From: CALCCV01 sp964388665
GTDB taxonomy: Bacteria; Bdellovibrionota; Bdellovibrionia; Bdellovibrionales; Bdellovibrionaceae
Length of the DNA: 17,034 bases
NCBI GenBank assembly: GCA_964388665.1
Contig: CAYMBJ010000080.1
Span: 1-17,034 of the forward strand
Reading direction: 5' to 3'
Shown: positions 1-6,988 of the stretch, in pieces
How the letters are laid out: each line of letters starts with the position of its first letter
How positions within the stretch are numbered: the first letter of the stretch is position 1
Position numbers and translations under genes: made by a program
The notes under the pieces: model-generated
The model's database searches: none
Told to the model about the DNA's origin: nothing
What the model saw: the letters and a program-made list of their open reading frames with translations, nothing else

Positions 1-230
1 AATTTTATTTCTTATTTTATTCATTTTTTTGTCTAGACAACGGGGTCCACCTTAGATGTCAGCAATGGAAACCTGGGAGGTGAAGACCCCGGTGGTGAGG
101 ATGGTCCAGGCGCTAGTGCAAATTCTCGTGAGGATCGAAAAGTTCGAAAAAGCAGTTAGCCGGCTCCTGAAAAAGGAAAATCTGCTGCGTTCTCGGAGCC
201 AAATCTCTTCGTTGCTCCTTGGCGACCGCC
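1..230. other. Left-edge region without a supported gene
   Basis: No convincing gene is seen here. Positions 1-30 are T-rich, followed by a perfect 12-base palindrome TTGTCTAGACAA at 29-40. A plus-strand frame open from 37 to a TAG at 157-159 reads as a Gly/Asp/Glu-rich tail (GGEDPGGEDGPG), but it has a TAG at 34-36 immediately upstream and no start codon, so it would be at best a remnant. An ATG-started frame at 56-250 has no recognisable content and runs into the 3' end of the minus-strand protease gene. Inverted repeats at 41-47/84-90 and 162-167/196-201 have long loops and no T-tract. Confidence 0.5.
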
Positions 231-1877
231 TTACTGATTTTTCTGGGTAATTTTACATCCGAATTCGACGTCTCGTTTTTCAAGATTGCCTTTGATAGAT
301 ATAGACGGGCGTCGTATATAATGGCTTAGCATGTCTTCCGGATTATATACATCGGGATGATGTTTCGGAATCTGATCAATGTCGATAAAAAAGAGTCCCG
401 TGGTGTCGATGACGAGTTGTTCTTCAACCTTGTTAGTATCCCAATGAGCGTCGTCCTTTTTCAAGTCAATGTTGATGATTGGATTCCAATTCTTTCCGGG
501 TTTCAATGCGCCAGTGTACACGCCACGTTTGTTATCGCCGGCGAGCGTCAGTATGTAATTATCGCTATCGATTTTAACAGTACAGATGCTGGTCATCTGT
601 GAATACGGTTGGAAGCTCATGCGTTCCTTGAGAAGCGTGTCGAGGCCAAAGTTATTGTCTAAGATGACAGACTCAACTGATTCGTAAAAATTGCTGTCAT
701 TTATATGCTTAAATGATCCTTGGGTGGCCAAATAGGTGAATTTGCGAATATTGTCGTCGTCATCAAAACTGTTTGGGATAGCGACTTTATAGCCAATGAC
801 ATTGTGGTCACTCACTGTAATGCCAGGTTTTACCTGCAACGATTCGTAAGGATTCAAGCGGTCCATTTGAGTGCTATATGGAGGACTCAGTAAATCGCAT
901 AGGTCCTTTTTGGAGCCGCCTTCTCCGATGACTCCTCTGCCAACGGCATCAAAGGCTAAAAAGTAGGTTTTGGGATCACTAGTGCTCTGGAGAGTAAGGT
1001 GCCCCTGTTTAACCACCCATTTAAAGTCTTGATCGAGAGAATTTGTCGATGGCGTAGCTTCAAGTGAATTCACGACTCTTTCTATTTGTGACGCTGTCGA
1101 AAAATAAGAATTTTCAAATACCACTGAAAGCTTTTTTGCAGTTCCCTTGATTTGGAAAAGGCCGCTGTGGCGTTTGTCATAGTTATTTATTAAGGGTCCA
1201 CCACTCATTCCTGGGGAGATGCGGGTGGATGCAATCATCTCAGAATCTGAATAGTTGGCGTACACGACGCCATTAAATTCTTCGTGAGGAAAGGCATTTG
1301 CGCGCCCGAGAACATACGCAGGTGGAGCATTTGGCAACACAGAAGCGCATGCCCACGTGGGCTTAAAGATATACGTAGGATAGAGACTCTTATTATGAAC
1401 TAAGTTGATCCAGCCATCGGTATTAAAATTACCTGGCTCGGTTGCAAATGCAAACTGCTGAGGGTTCCATGCAAAGATGGCTGGCAATTCGGTATCGACC
1501 TCAAAGAGATCAATGTCGCTGTAGGCGTCGAAAGCACGAAGGCCACCCATCTTTAACGGGACGTTTTGGCCGTCAAAGGCGGTGACTGTAAGGTCTTCCC
1601 CTTGGGTGAGGTGTGCAGCGGTGAGTACAAAGACTCTGTCTTTATTTTCGATTTCTATTTTAACCAAAGTGCCGGTGCCTGCGAAAGTGTATTTGCGCTG
1701 AGACCCACCGGCAGACTCATCTTTGTACGTCGATGACACTTTCACAATCCATTCGGGAGTACTTGCGGCACTGCCCATTGCACTAATGAACGTAATCGAA
1801 ATTGGAAGCGCAAATCGGAGCAGTTGTGCAATCAGCGTTTGTCTTGGCTTAAGAACTTTTATCAAAAACTTTGTCAT
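231..1877 (-). CDS. Secreted trypsin-like (S1-fold) serine protease with unknown C-terminal half
   Basis: Predicted exported protein of 548 residues. After the start MTKFLIK come a basic n-region and a hydrophobic segment (about residues 15-37) ending near GSAAS, consistent with a Sec signal peptide. The N-terminal half carries the chymotrypsin-fold triad: VLTAAH (His89), YSDIDLFEV (Asp121) and SPGMSGGPL (Ser225). The C-terminal ~300 residues match nothing I recognise and may be a substrate-binding or autoregulatory domain. The chosen ATG (1875-1877) has AGGA nine bases upstream. An in-frame TTG seven codons earlier is possible but overlaps the upstream stop and has a poorer ribosome site. 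It lies 17 bases after the TPR/winged-helix gene on the same strand, so the two are probably cotranscribed. The fold and triad are clear; the substrate is unknown, and a role in the periplasm or outside the cell is inferred from the signal peptide. Confidence 0.85.
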   Translation of the reverse strand: MTKFLIKVLKPRQTLIAQLLRFALPISITFISAMGSAASTPEWIVKVSSTYKDESAGGSQRKYTFAGTGTLVKIEIENKDRVFVLTAAHLTQGEDLTVTAFDGQNVPLKMGGLRAFDAYSDIDLFEVDTELPAIFAWNPQQFAFATEPGNFNTDGWINLVHNKSLYPTYIFKPTWACASVLPNAPPAYVLGRANAFPHEEFNGVVYANYSDSEMIASTRISPGMSGGPLINNYDKRHSGLFQIKGTAKKLSVVFENSYFSTASQIERVVNSLEATPSTNSLDQDFKWVVKQGHLTLQSTSDPKTYFLAFDAVGRGVIGEGGSKKDLCDLLSPPYSTQMDRLNPYESLQVKPGITVSDHNVIGYKVAIPNSFDDDDNIRKFTYLATQGSFKHINDSNFYESVESVILDNNFGLDTLLKERMSFQPYSQMTSICTVKIDSDNYILTLAGDNKRGVYTGALKPGKNWNPIINIDLKKDDAHWDTNKVEEQLVIDTTGLFFIDIDQIPKHHPDVYNPEDMLSHYIRRPSISIKGNLEKRDVEFGCKITQKNQ

Positions 1878-1894
1878 AAAACATTTTCCTGGAT

Positions 1895-3049
1895 TCAATC
1901 AATTCTACTTAAAAACACTTCGTCGGCAATCTTGTAACCGCCTTCTGTTCGAACAATAAGTCCCGGGGTTTTCTTCTTGAGCCTGTTCAGCAACACTTTT
2001 AAGCGGTTGGTGGCTGATTCAGAGTCGATCTGTTCACCATACAAGTTTAACGTCAATTCTTGAAAGCTCATGGTGCGCTCAGAAATCAATTCGAGCAGTC
2101 GCTGCTCAAGAGCGCCGAAATTGGCAATTTTTCCGTTCTCGTCTTGAAAGAGATCTTGATAGCGTTCGACCCAAGTGGGAACAAGCTTTTCAGTTTGTAA
2201 TTTTTCTACCTGCTGTTGGTCTTTGTGGAGAATCGAAGCGAGCACCTTAGTCGCTTCTTTGATATCAGAAAATGGCGCCGTCAATAACGATTCGTACTCT
2301 AGCTCGGCTTCTCGGTTTCTTCCAAGGTCTGTCAAGACATGGGCTCTTTGCGCCAAAGCCAGGTAGTAGTGATTAGAGCCAAAATCAATTTTTAAGTGAT
2401 CTAGAGCCTGGTTCGCATATTTAAGAGCCACATTATAGGCCCCCACGAGCTGATACTCGCGGGACATATTCATACAGGCAACGCCGGCGACACATGGTGC
2501 CGGACAGCGAATTGCGCGATCCAAGAGAAACCGATAGTCCACCAAAAGCTTCTTTTCGGGATGGATGTGGCTTTCCATTACCAGATAATTTAGCAAACAT
2601 TTTAGAGATTTTTTATCGAGAGAAAACTGTGAAAATAATTTGGAAGCCCTGAGATAGGAACTTTGCGCGAGGATGTGCTGGCCAATATTTGTGTAGGCAA
2701 TACCAAGCACGAAGAACAACTCGGCCAAAAACAGAGTTGGTTTTGCGTTTTCGAACTCTTTACTGAAGCTATCAAGGTCAGTTTTATTAATACCCTGTTT
2801 ACGAATGGCAAGTCTGGTCAGGACAATGGCTTCCATAAGATCGTTGTTTTCCATAAACAACTCAGGCTGCGGAAAGGAGCCAGCTAAGTTTTTTAATGTG
2901 GTGATGTCGCCTCGGAAAAACGAGATCAAGCAATCAACGTAGAACGTTTCGCTGCGAGACAGTGGCGAGCTCAATCTAATAACAATCAGCTGCTCGAGAT
3001 CGGCATTGAGGATGTCTTTTAATAGATTGGGATCAAATGAAACGCTCAT
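1895..3049 (-). CDS. TPR protein with C-terminal OmpR-type winged-helix domain; predicted regulator
   Basis: The protein has 384 residues and no signal peptide, so it is probably cytoplasmic. Helical repeats of TPR character fill the middle, for example around LGIAYTNIGQHILAQSSYLRA and, later, around YNVALKYANQALDHL and LAQRAHVLTDLGRNREAELEYESL. The last ~70 residues resemble the OmpR/PhoB winged helix: a LEQRLLELI helix, MSFQELTLNLYG, ATNRLKVLLNRLKKK as the recognition helix, and TEGGYKIAD as the wing. This order (TPR first, DNA-binding last) is the reverse of SARP/BTAD regulators. The ATG at 3047-3049 has AGGA six bases upstream; a longer in-frame extension to 3187 is Pro/Arg-rich, lacks a ribosome site and is unlikely to be translated. 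It sits directly upstream of the secreted protease gene, suggesting that it controls or senses the same process. DNA binding is inferred from domain resemblance. Confidence 0.75.
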   Translation of the reverse strand: MSVSFDPNLLKDILNADLEQLIVIRLSSPLSRSETFYVDCLISFFRGDITTLKNLAGSFPQPELFMENNDLMEAIVLTRLAIRKQGINKTDLDSFSKEFENAKPTLFLAELFFVLGIAYTNIGQHILAQSSYLRASKLFSQFSLDKKSLKCLLNYLVMESHIHPEKKLLVDYRFLLDRAIRCPAPCVAGVACMNMSREYQLVGAYNVALKYANQALDHLKIDFGSNHYYLALAQRAHVLTDLGRNREAELEYESLLTAPFSDIKEATKVLASILHKDQQQVEKLQTEKLVPTWVERYQDLFQDENGKIANFGALEQRLLELISERTMSFQELTLNLYGEQIDSESATNRLKVLLNRLKKKTPGLIVRTEGGYKIADEVFLSRID

Positions 3050-3317
3050 ACTAAGTCCTAATGCAATATGTAAGCCCGCAGTTTGTTGATCTGTCTTGTT
3101 CCATTTGGGTCTGGGGGTGGGAGGTCGTGGTGTGCCGTAAATTGTTATACAGATGCACTGTTGGCTTCGTTGTGTTGGTCCCATCATGTGTCTGGTCGAG
3201 AAGGTAGCAGATCAGGCCTTTTTGACGAGCCAGTTCATCTAGAAATCCCAATCTATGAGTTCTTGATACTTGAAGTTGAGCTAAAGGGGGTATTGTAAAG
3301 ATTGGGGAGGACTCTAT
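3050..3317. promoter_or_regulatory. Divergent intergenic region between regulator/protease pair and baeRF gene
   Basis: These 268 bases separate two outward-facing genes and must carry both promoters. No clean -35/-10 pair stands out on either strand. On the plus strand the nearest candidates (TTGAAG with TATTGT) have poor spacing. On the minus strand a TACATATT element lies just before the ribosome site of the TPR gene. A G-rich run occurs at 3107-3124. The baeRF gene has a strong ribosome site, GGAGG at 3306-3310, seven bases before its ATG. Confidence 0.4.
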
Positions 3318-4463
3318 ATGAATACACTTGAAACGGATTATCCGAGCGTTTTCTTAAACACCTATGAGGCGCCATGTCTATCGCTCTACCAAACGACTCA
3401 TCGGGGATTTCCGCACAATGAGCAGGACCCGATTCGGTTCAAGAATTTGGTAAAGAGCCTTGAGGCCACTTTAAAAAAAATGCCTGCCGACCACATGCGA
3501 TTGCTAGAACCCATAAAAGCTCTGCTAGATGATGCCGATTTTTGGGAGTCCAACCAGAGTGGCTTGGCGATTTTTAGCGCTCGTGATTTTTTTCGCGTCT
3601 ATCGACTGCAGCGCCCCGTTGGTGACTTGGCCATAGTGGCCGATAGTTTTCATACCAAGCCCATTATGAGAATTGTGCAGTCGGCAGATCGTTACCAAAT
3701 ATTGGGGATCAACCAACATGTGGTGAAACTTTTTGAAGGCAATCGCGACTCTTTGGCGCAGGTGGAATTGGCTGGGCCAGTGCCTCGCACGAGCAAGCAC
3801 ATCTTGGCCAATGAGGTCATCAAGCCGCATCTCGCAGTGCCCAACCTTAAAGGAATCGACAACAGTATTAGAGCAAGTCATCATGGACACGGTGGCCGCG
3901 GCGACGAGGTGGTTGCCGATCGCGATCGCTATTTTCGCGAAGTGGATCGCGCAATATTGGCCTATCACTCGCAAATTTCACATTTGCCGCTGTTGCTTGC
4001 GGCACTACCCGAAAATCATTCTCGATTTCGCAAGATCAGTCGCAATCCTTATTTGATGGAATCTGCGATTGACGTTCATCCTGATAACTTGAGTCTTGAG
4101 GAGCTACGTCAGACGGCATGGAAGATCATTGAGCCTCAGTATCTATTAAAATTGCAAAATCACTTTAAAGAATTTAATGGAGCCGAGGCAAAAGGACGTG
4201 CCACTTCGGAGTTGATACCTGCCGCTAAAGCGGCAGCTGCGGGACGGATCGAAACACTTTTGATCGAAGCGAATCGCGAGATTCCAGGGATGATCGACAG
4301 GCGCTCTGGCGAGATTTCCCTCAATGACATTGCTAATCCTAAAGTTGACGATCTCTTGGATGATTTGGGCGAAATGGTCTTACGTAGCGGTGGTAAAACC
4401 ATCATCGTGCCACCAGAGAGGATGCCAACTCGCACGGGTTTGGCGGCCATTTTTCGGTATTGA
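3318..4463 (+). CDS. baeRF-family protein (bacterial archaeo-eukaryotic release factor 1-like)
   Basis: The 381-residue cytoplasmic protein resembles the baeRF families, probably family 3: bacterial relatives of eRF1/aRF1 and Pelota proposed from sequence analysis to act on ribosomes. Visible hallmarks are the N-terminal CLSLYQTTHRG strand-turn, a central SGLAIFSARDFFRVYRL segment followed by the FHTKPIMRIVQSADRYQIL block, a HGHGGRGDE loop at residues 189-197 in the position where release factors carry their exposed catalytic loop, and the typical ending PERMPTRTGLAAIFRY. Length fits the family. The start ATG follows GGAGG by seven bases. It is transcribed alone: the upstream gene is divergent and the downstream gene convergent. 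Family assignment is from remembered motifs; peptidyl-tRNA release has not been shown for these bacterial members, and a rescue, hibernation or conflict role is only hypothesised. Confidence 0.75.
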   Translation: MNTLETDYPSVFLNTYEAPCLSLYQTTHRGFPHNEQDPIRFKNLVKSLEATLKKMPADHMRLLEPIKALLDDADFWESNQSGLAIFSARDFFRVYRLQRPVGDLAIVADSFHTKPIMRIVQSADRYQILGINQHVVKLFEGNRDSLAQVELAGPVPRTSKHILANEVIKPHLAVPNLKGIDNSIRASHHGHGGRGDEVVADRDRYFREVDRAILAYHSQISHLPLLLAALPENHSRFRKISRNPYLMESAIDVHPDNLSLEELRQTAWKIIEPQYLLKLQNHFKEFNGAEAKGRATSELIPAAKAAAAGRIETLLIEANREIPGMIDRRSGEISLNDIANPKVDDLLDDLGEMVLRSGGKTIIVPPERMPTRTGLAAIFRY

Positions 4464-4517
4464 TTTTTTCGTGAAGCAATAGGCAATGAATTACCACAAA
4501 GAGCATGGATTTCGGTG

Positions 4518-4549
4518 TAGTGATTCGCAACGACCAAGCGGTTTCACTA
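4518..4549. terminator. Hairpin at the convergent gene ends
   Basis: TAGTGA (4518-4523) pairs with TCACTA (4544-4549), with an inner CGC/GCG stem separated by small internal loops. The right arm includes the stop codon of the minus-strand TIGR02147 gene. There is no adjoining T-tract on either strand, so intrinsic termination is uncertain. A run of six T just after the baeRF stop (4465-4470) has no good hairpin in front of it. Confidence 0.3.
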
Positions 4550-5374
4550 TCTTGAGTCAGTCCAGGGAAAGAGTTCAAAATTCATTTGGTGCACGTCTGT
4601 ACTATCCGACTCATGAACCCAAGATTCGATTCGAGATAAGAACTGCAAGAACTCCAGTTGAATCCTTTTGCGGCAGTTTTCGTCAGCAGTAAAGGTAACC
4701 ATAAAATTGTACTGGAGCTCTTTTGGCAATTTCAGCAAATGAAGTGCAGATCTTTGCTTCATTAGTTGCTGTTGCGGCCAACAGAGATAAGAGTCTTTTG
4801 GCAAATGCAGCTTTTTTTTTGTTTTTTCAAGTTTCCCTTTGCTTGTTACCAGCAGCCCCATTTTTCGAAGCTCCTGGATGGCCGAATCCACTTGATCTTC
4901 GGTAATGGATAAACATTCTGCGACTCTAGTGGGTTTTTGGGAAAATCTTTCGATACCTAAGAACGCGTATATCAATTGCAAATGGGGATCGATGTAATAC
5001 CGTGAGAGCTCATTCTGATCGACCTTGGCCACAGGCGCCTGGATATGAATCTCTGTGCGCAACTGTTCTTCCTGGATTGAATCAATCTGTTTTTTTAGAA
5101 AAGATTTGCGAGACGCCAAAGAGGAGCGCTCCCAATCCTGCAAGAGAAGCAAATAATCTCTCTCTGCTGGAGAAGCCTTAAAATACTCAAGGATAGCGAA
5201 GAGCTGATCTGCACTGAGATGAGCTCTTTCTTTCATTACATTTGTCAGATAGGGCGCCTGTATGGAGGTGCAATCAGCGAGTCGGCCCAGGGTCCAAGTG
5301 GAACGCTCTGACTTTTTCTGCTTGTGGGCCTGGCAGAGCCAGGCACGATAGGATAAGTATGTAAAAGTATTCAT
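4547..5374 (-). CDS. TIGR02147 family (DUF4423) putative transcriptional regulator
   Basis: The 275-residue protein has the architecture of the TIGR02147 family. The N-terminus reads TYLSYRAWL, then a helix-turn-helix-like section (about 28-75) with IQAPYLTNVMKERAHLSADQL and the following FKASPAERDYLLLL helix. A central stretch with a winged-helix look is SITEDQVDSAIQELRKMGLL. The ending HQMNFELFPWT corresponds to the family's characteristic Q-x-N-x-x-x-FP motif. The family is known mainly from paralogous expansions in Fibrobacter and Bdellovibrio-like bacteria, and DNA binding is presumed rather than demonstrated. The start ATG has only a weak GAG ribosome site in an AT-rich leader. It is divergent from a small exported protein gene, and a 9-bp inverted repeat in the shared region is a candidate operator. 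Confidence 0.85.
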   Translation of the reverse strand: MNTFTYLSYRAWLCQAHKQKKSERSTWTLGRLADCTSIQAPYLTNVMKERAHLSADQLFAILEYFKASPAERDYLLLLQDWERSSLASRKSFLKKQIDSIQEEQLRTEIHIQAPVAKVDQNELSRYYIDPHLQLIYAFLGIERFSQKPTRVAECLSITEDQVDSAIQELRKMGLLVTSKGKLEKTKKKLHLPKDSYLCWPQQQLMKQRSALHLLKLPKELQYNFMVTFTADENCRKRIQLEFLQFLSRIESWVHESDSTDVHQMNFELFPWTDSR

Positions 5375-5533
5375 TTTCTCATAAATTAATATTTTATTAA
5401 AAATTTCTTTCTATTTTATTAATTCTTAATGGCGAATAAGTCACCAAAGAATTAAGTTGCGTCTAGGATTTTTGGACAGGCGCAAAGGCGTCTTCTTGAT
5501 ACGAAGCACTAAACACAAAAAAAGGGGTTCTCA
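5375..5533. promoter_or_regulatory. AT-rich divergent leader with 9-bp inverted repeat (candidate operator)
   Basis: TTAATTCTT (5419-5427) and its exact complement AAGAATTAA (5447-5455) are separated by 19 bases, with arm centres 28 bases apart. The repeat lies between the TIGR02147 regulator and the exported-protein gene. Positions 5375-5420 are extremely AT-rich and probably hold the regulator's promoter, but no clean -35/-10 pair is visible. For the plus-strand gene TGGACA at 5473-5478 resembles a -35 box without a good -10. AAAGGGG at 5520-5526 serves as its ribosome site. Confidence 0.45.
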
Positions 5534-5974
5534 ATGAAATCATTAATTATGGCAGTGAGCTTTTCATTTTTAGCACAAACGGCAGTCGCCTCCTATTTTC
5601 AGATCAACTGTTCGACCGCAGATCAGCGTGCGGCTTTCAACACCGGCCATAGCGAAAATGTACTGAGATTGGTAACAGTACAAAGCACTAACGAGGGCCC
5701 AAAAAAAGAGATCATCGAGTTGAGTACGGAAAATATTGATGCACGGGAGGCTGAAGTGGTTCTTTTGCAGAAGAGCGAGTCAACTACCTGCAAACCTGGT
5801 GATCAAGCTGGAGTTGCCCAGACTCTCTCTTTGAACTTTCAAAAGACAGTCTTTAAAAGATTTGATGGCAAGAACTTTCCTGCCGGCTCCCCGGGTATTA
5901 GCGCAGACGGAAAAACCTTGGAGTTAGATCTGTTGTGCCATTCTGACTACAATGGGCTCGTTCTTTGCGATTGA
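5534..5974 (+). CDS. Small exported cysteine-containing protein, unknown function
   Basis: A 146-residue protein with a clear Sec signal peptide: MKSL, a hydrophobic core, and a probable cleavage after AVA (about residue 19). The mature part contains four cysteines (in INCS, TTCKPG, LLCHSD and VLCD), enough for two disulfides, and ends within three residues of the last one. Composition suggests a small beta-rich domain. No family is recognised. The ATG follows an AAAGGGG ribosome site. It is divergent from the TIGR02147 regulator, which makes it a plausible target of that regulator, and it precedes another exported protein gene by about 70 bases. The export prediction is solid; function is unknown. 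Confidence 0.75.
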   Translation: MKSLIMAVSFSFLAQTAVASYFQINCSTADQRAAFNTGHSENVLRLVTVQSTNEGPKKEIIELSTENIDAREAEVVLLQKSESTTCKPGDQAGVAQTLSLNFQKTVFKRFDGKNFPAGSPGISADGKTLELDLLCHSDYNGLVLCD

Positions 5975-6001
5975 ATCTAACAGAATTTTGATGGCAACTG
6001 T

Positions 6002-6025
6002 AATGCACCTTCGGCATTTTGTTTT
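6002..6025 (+). terminator. Weak hairpin with T-rich tail between two exported-protein genes
   Basis: AATGC (6002-6006) pairs with GCATT (6014-6018) around a seven-base loop and is followed by TTGTTTT. Only five base pairs form, so it may attenuate rather than terminate transcription. Confidence 0.3.
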
Positions 6026-6043
6026 GCTCTCGCTGGAGAGAAC

Positions 6044-6733
6044 TTGACTAAAAACCTTGCAAATGGCGCACACAGGGATATAGTTCCGGGCATGGCAAAA
6101 ATTGGATTTATTTTTAATATATTATTAGCTTCTGTATTCATAGCTTCGGTGACTCTTTCCGCTTTTGGAAAAACGGAGTTTCAAGACAGTGAGCCCAAGC
6201 GCAATGGGAATCCTAGGGTTCCCATTTTTCTATTGGGAGATTGGTCGAGTTCGGGCGGCGCGAGCATGCCTTATAAGCCAGAAAATGAGCCCGACTATCG
6301 TTGCCAGGCCCAGTTGACTGATGGACTTTCGATTGTCTCAGAATCCAATCAACACTATGTGATTTATGCTGTCGCAGAATTTTTACTTTCGGAGTATTCG
6401 CAGTCTGTTCGCAGTGAGTCCCTGCGATGGTACACAAAACGAGTTTACAGCCCGACTCACATTGAGGACACGCTTGAATCTCCCGTTTTTCAACTCGACG
6501 GGCATCGATTCCATCGACATTTTCTCAAAAATGAGCCGCTTGATTTGATGATATTTGGTATTGGTCTGCAGCAGCCCATTCATGGTATCTTGATCAAGCA
6601 GAATTCAGAAATGAAACTTTCAATTCCCAATCCCGAATTTCAAGCCACTGCACCCATTCAGATTCAATCTCAGGACGGGGCCTTGCTTCCGCAATATGCT
6701 ATGCGCGTGATTTGCAGCAGGAAGTATTTTTGA
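6044..6733 (+). CDS. Exported protein of unknown function
   Basis: The reading frame encodes 229 residues from a TTG start that has GGAG five bases upstream. An in-frame ATG at 6092 (giving MAKIGFIFNILLASVFIASV) would produce a more typical signal peptide but lacks a good ribosome site. In either case a hydrophobic segment ending near LSAFG indicates Sec export. The mature protein is about 190 residues, contains only two cysteines (YRCQ and VICS, near the two ends, a likely disulfide), and has no repeats or recognised motif. It follows the small exported protein in the same direction and may be cotranscribed despite a weak hairpin between them. A very stable hairpin lies directly downstream. 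No homologue family is recognised. Confidence 0.65.
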   Translation: MTKNLANGAHRDIVPGMAKIGFIFNILLASVFIASVTLSAFGKTEFQDSEPKRNGNPRVPIFLLGDWSSSGGASMPYKPENEPDYRCQAQLTDGLSIVSESNQHYVIYAVAEFLLSEYSQSVRSESLRWYTKRVYSPTHIEDTLESPVFQLDGHRFHRHFLKNEPLDLMIFGIGLQQPIHGILIKQNSEMKLSIPNPEFQATAPIQIQSQDGALLPQYAMRVICSRKYF

Positions 6734-6742
6734 GATGAGTTC

Positions 6743-6793
6743 TAGGGCGTGTTTGCAATTTGACTTAAAGAGTAAAATTGCAAACACGCCTTA
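6743..6793. terminator. Very stable 19-bp hairpin, possible bidirectional terminator
   Basis: The arms 6743-6761 and 6775-6793 pair over 19 positions with a single G-T wobble and a 13-base loop; the core is GGCGTGTTTGCAATTT against its complement. It starts 10 bases after the stop of the exported-protein gene. Neither side is followed by a long T-run, so it is not a textbook intrinsic terminator, but it would block readthrough or protect the 3' end of the mRNA. No second copy was noticed in the window. Confidence 0.55.
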
Positions 6794-6967
6794 ATCCCGT
6801 TGGGTGCAGCTGGGCCGGACCTGCTGGACCATTGGTCCAGAATCGATGTCTTTTGACCAGTCCTCCATCGTGAATTCTTTGATCGCGACTTCTGAAGCTT
6901 CCAATTTGCTAGTAAAATTGATCTCAGCGACTCGGCCAATAAGTGCGGGACGCCGAATGCACAATTG
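6791..6967 (-). CDS. Possible small minus-strand reading frame, uncertain
   Basis: A minus-strand frame ends with TAA exactly at the base of the strong hairpin (6791-6793) and encodes about 58 residues from a TTG (positions up to 6967) or about 70 from an ATG at 7003. The C-terminal part (for example KEFTMEDWSKDIDSG) has plausible protein composition, and the placement of its stop against a hairpin is suggestive. No ribosome site precedes any candidate start, and the ATG version would overlap the start of the plus-strand barrel gene. It may be a gene remnant or chance. Confidence 0.2.
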   Translation of the reverse strand, partial: QLCIRRPALIGRVAEINFTSKLEASEVAIKEFTMEDWSKDIDSGPMVQQVRPSCTQRD

Positions 6968-6988
6968 CAAATGTGGGGTAGTGAAGCA

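Noticed and set aside
357..602. Plus-strand frame of 81 codons inside the protease gene
   Set aside because: It lies wholly opposite a protein with an intact protease triad and signal peptide, and has no ribosome site or recognisable content.
3050..3187. N-terminal extension of the TPR regulator by 46 residues
   Set aside because: The extension is rich in Pro, Arg and Thr, has no ribosome site, and the ATG at 3049 has a well-placed AGGA; the extension is promoter-region DNA.
3525..3974. 149-codon minus-strand frame opposite the baeRF gene
   Set aside because: It is antisense to a recognisable baeRF coding sequence and has no motif or start signal of its own.
5456..5520. Possible cyclic-di-GMP (GEMM) riboswitch, because of a GCGCAAAGGCGTC string in the 5' leader
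   Set aside because: Only a short core-like string matches. The expected paired helices and tetraloop/receptor do not form in order around it.
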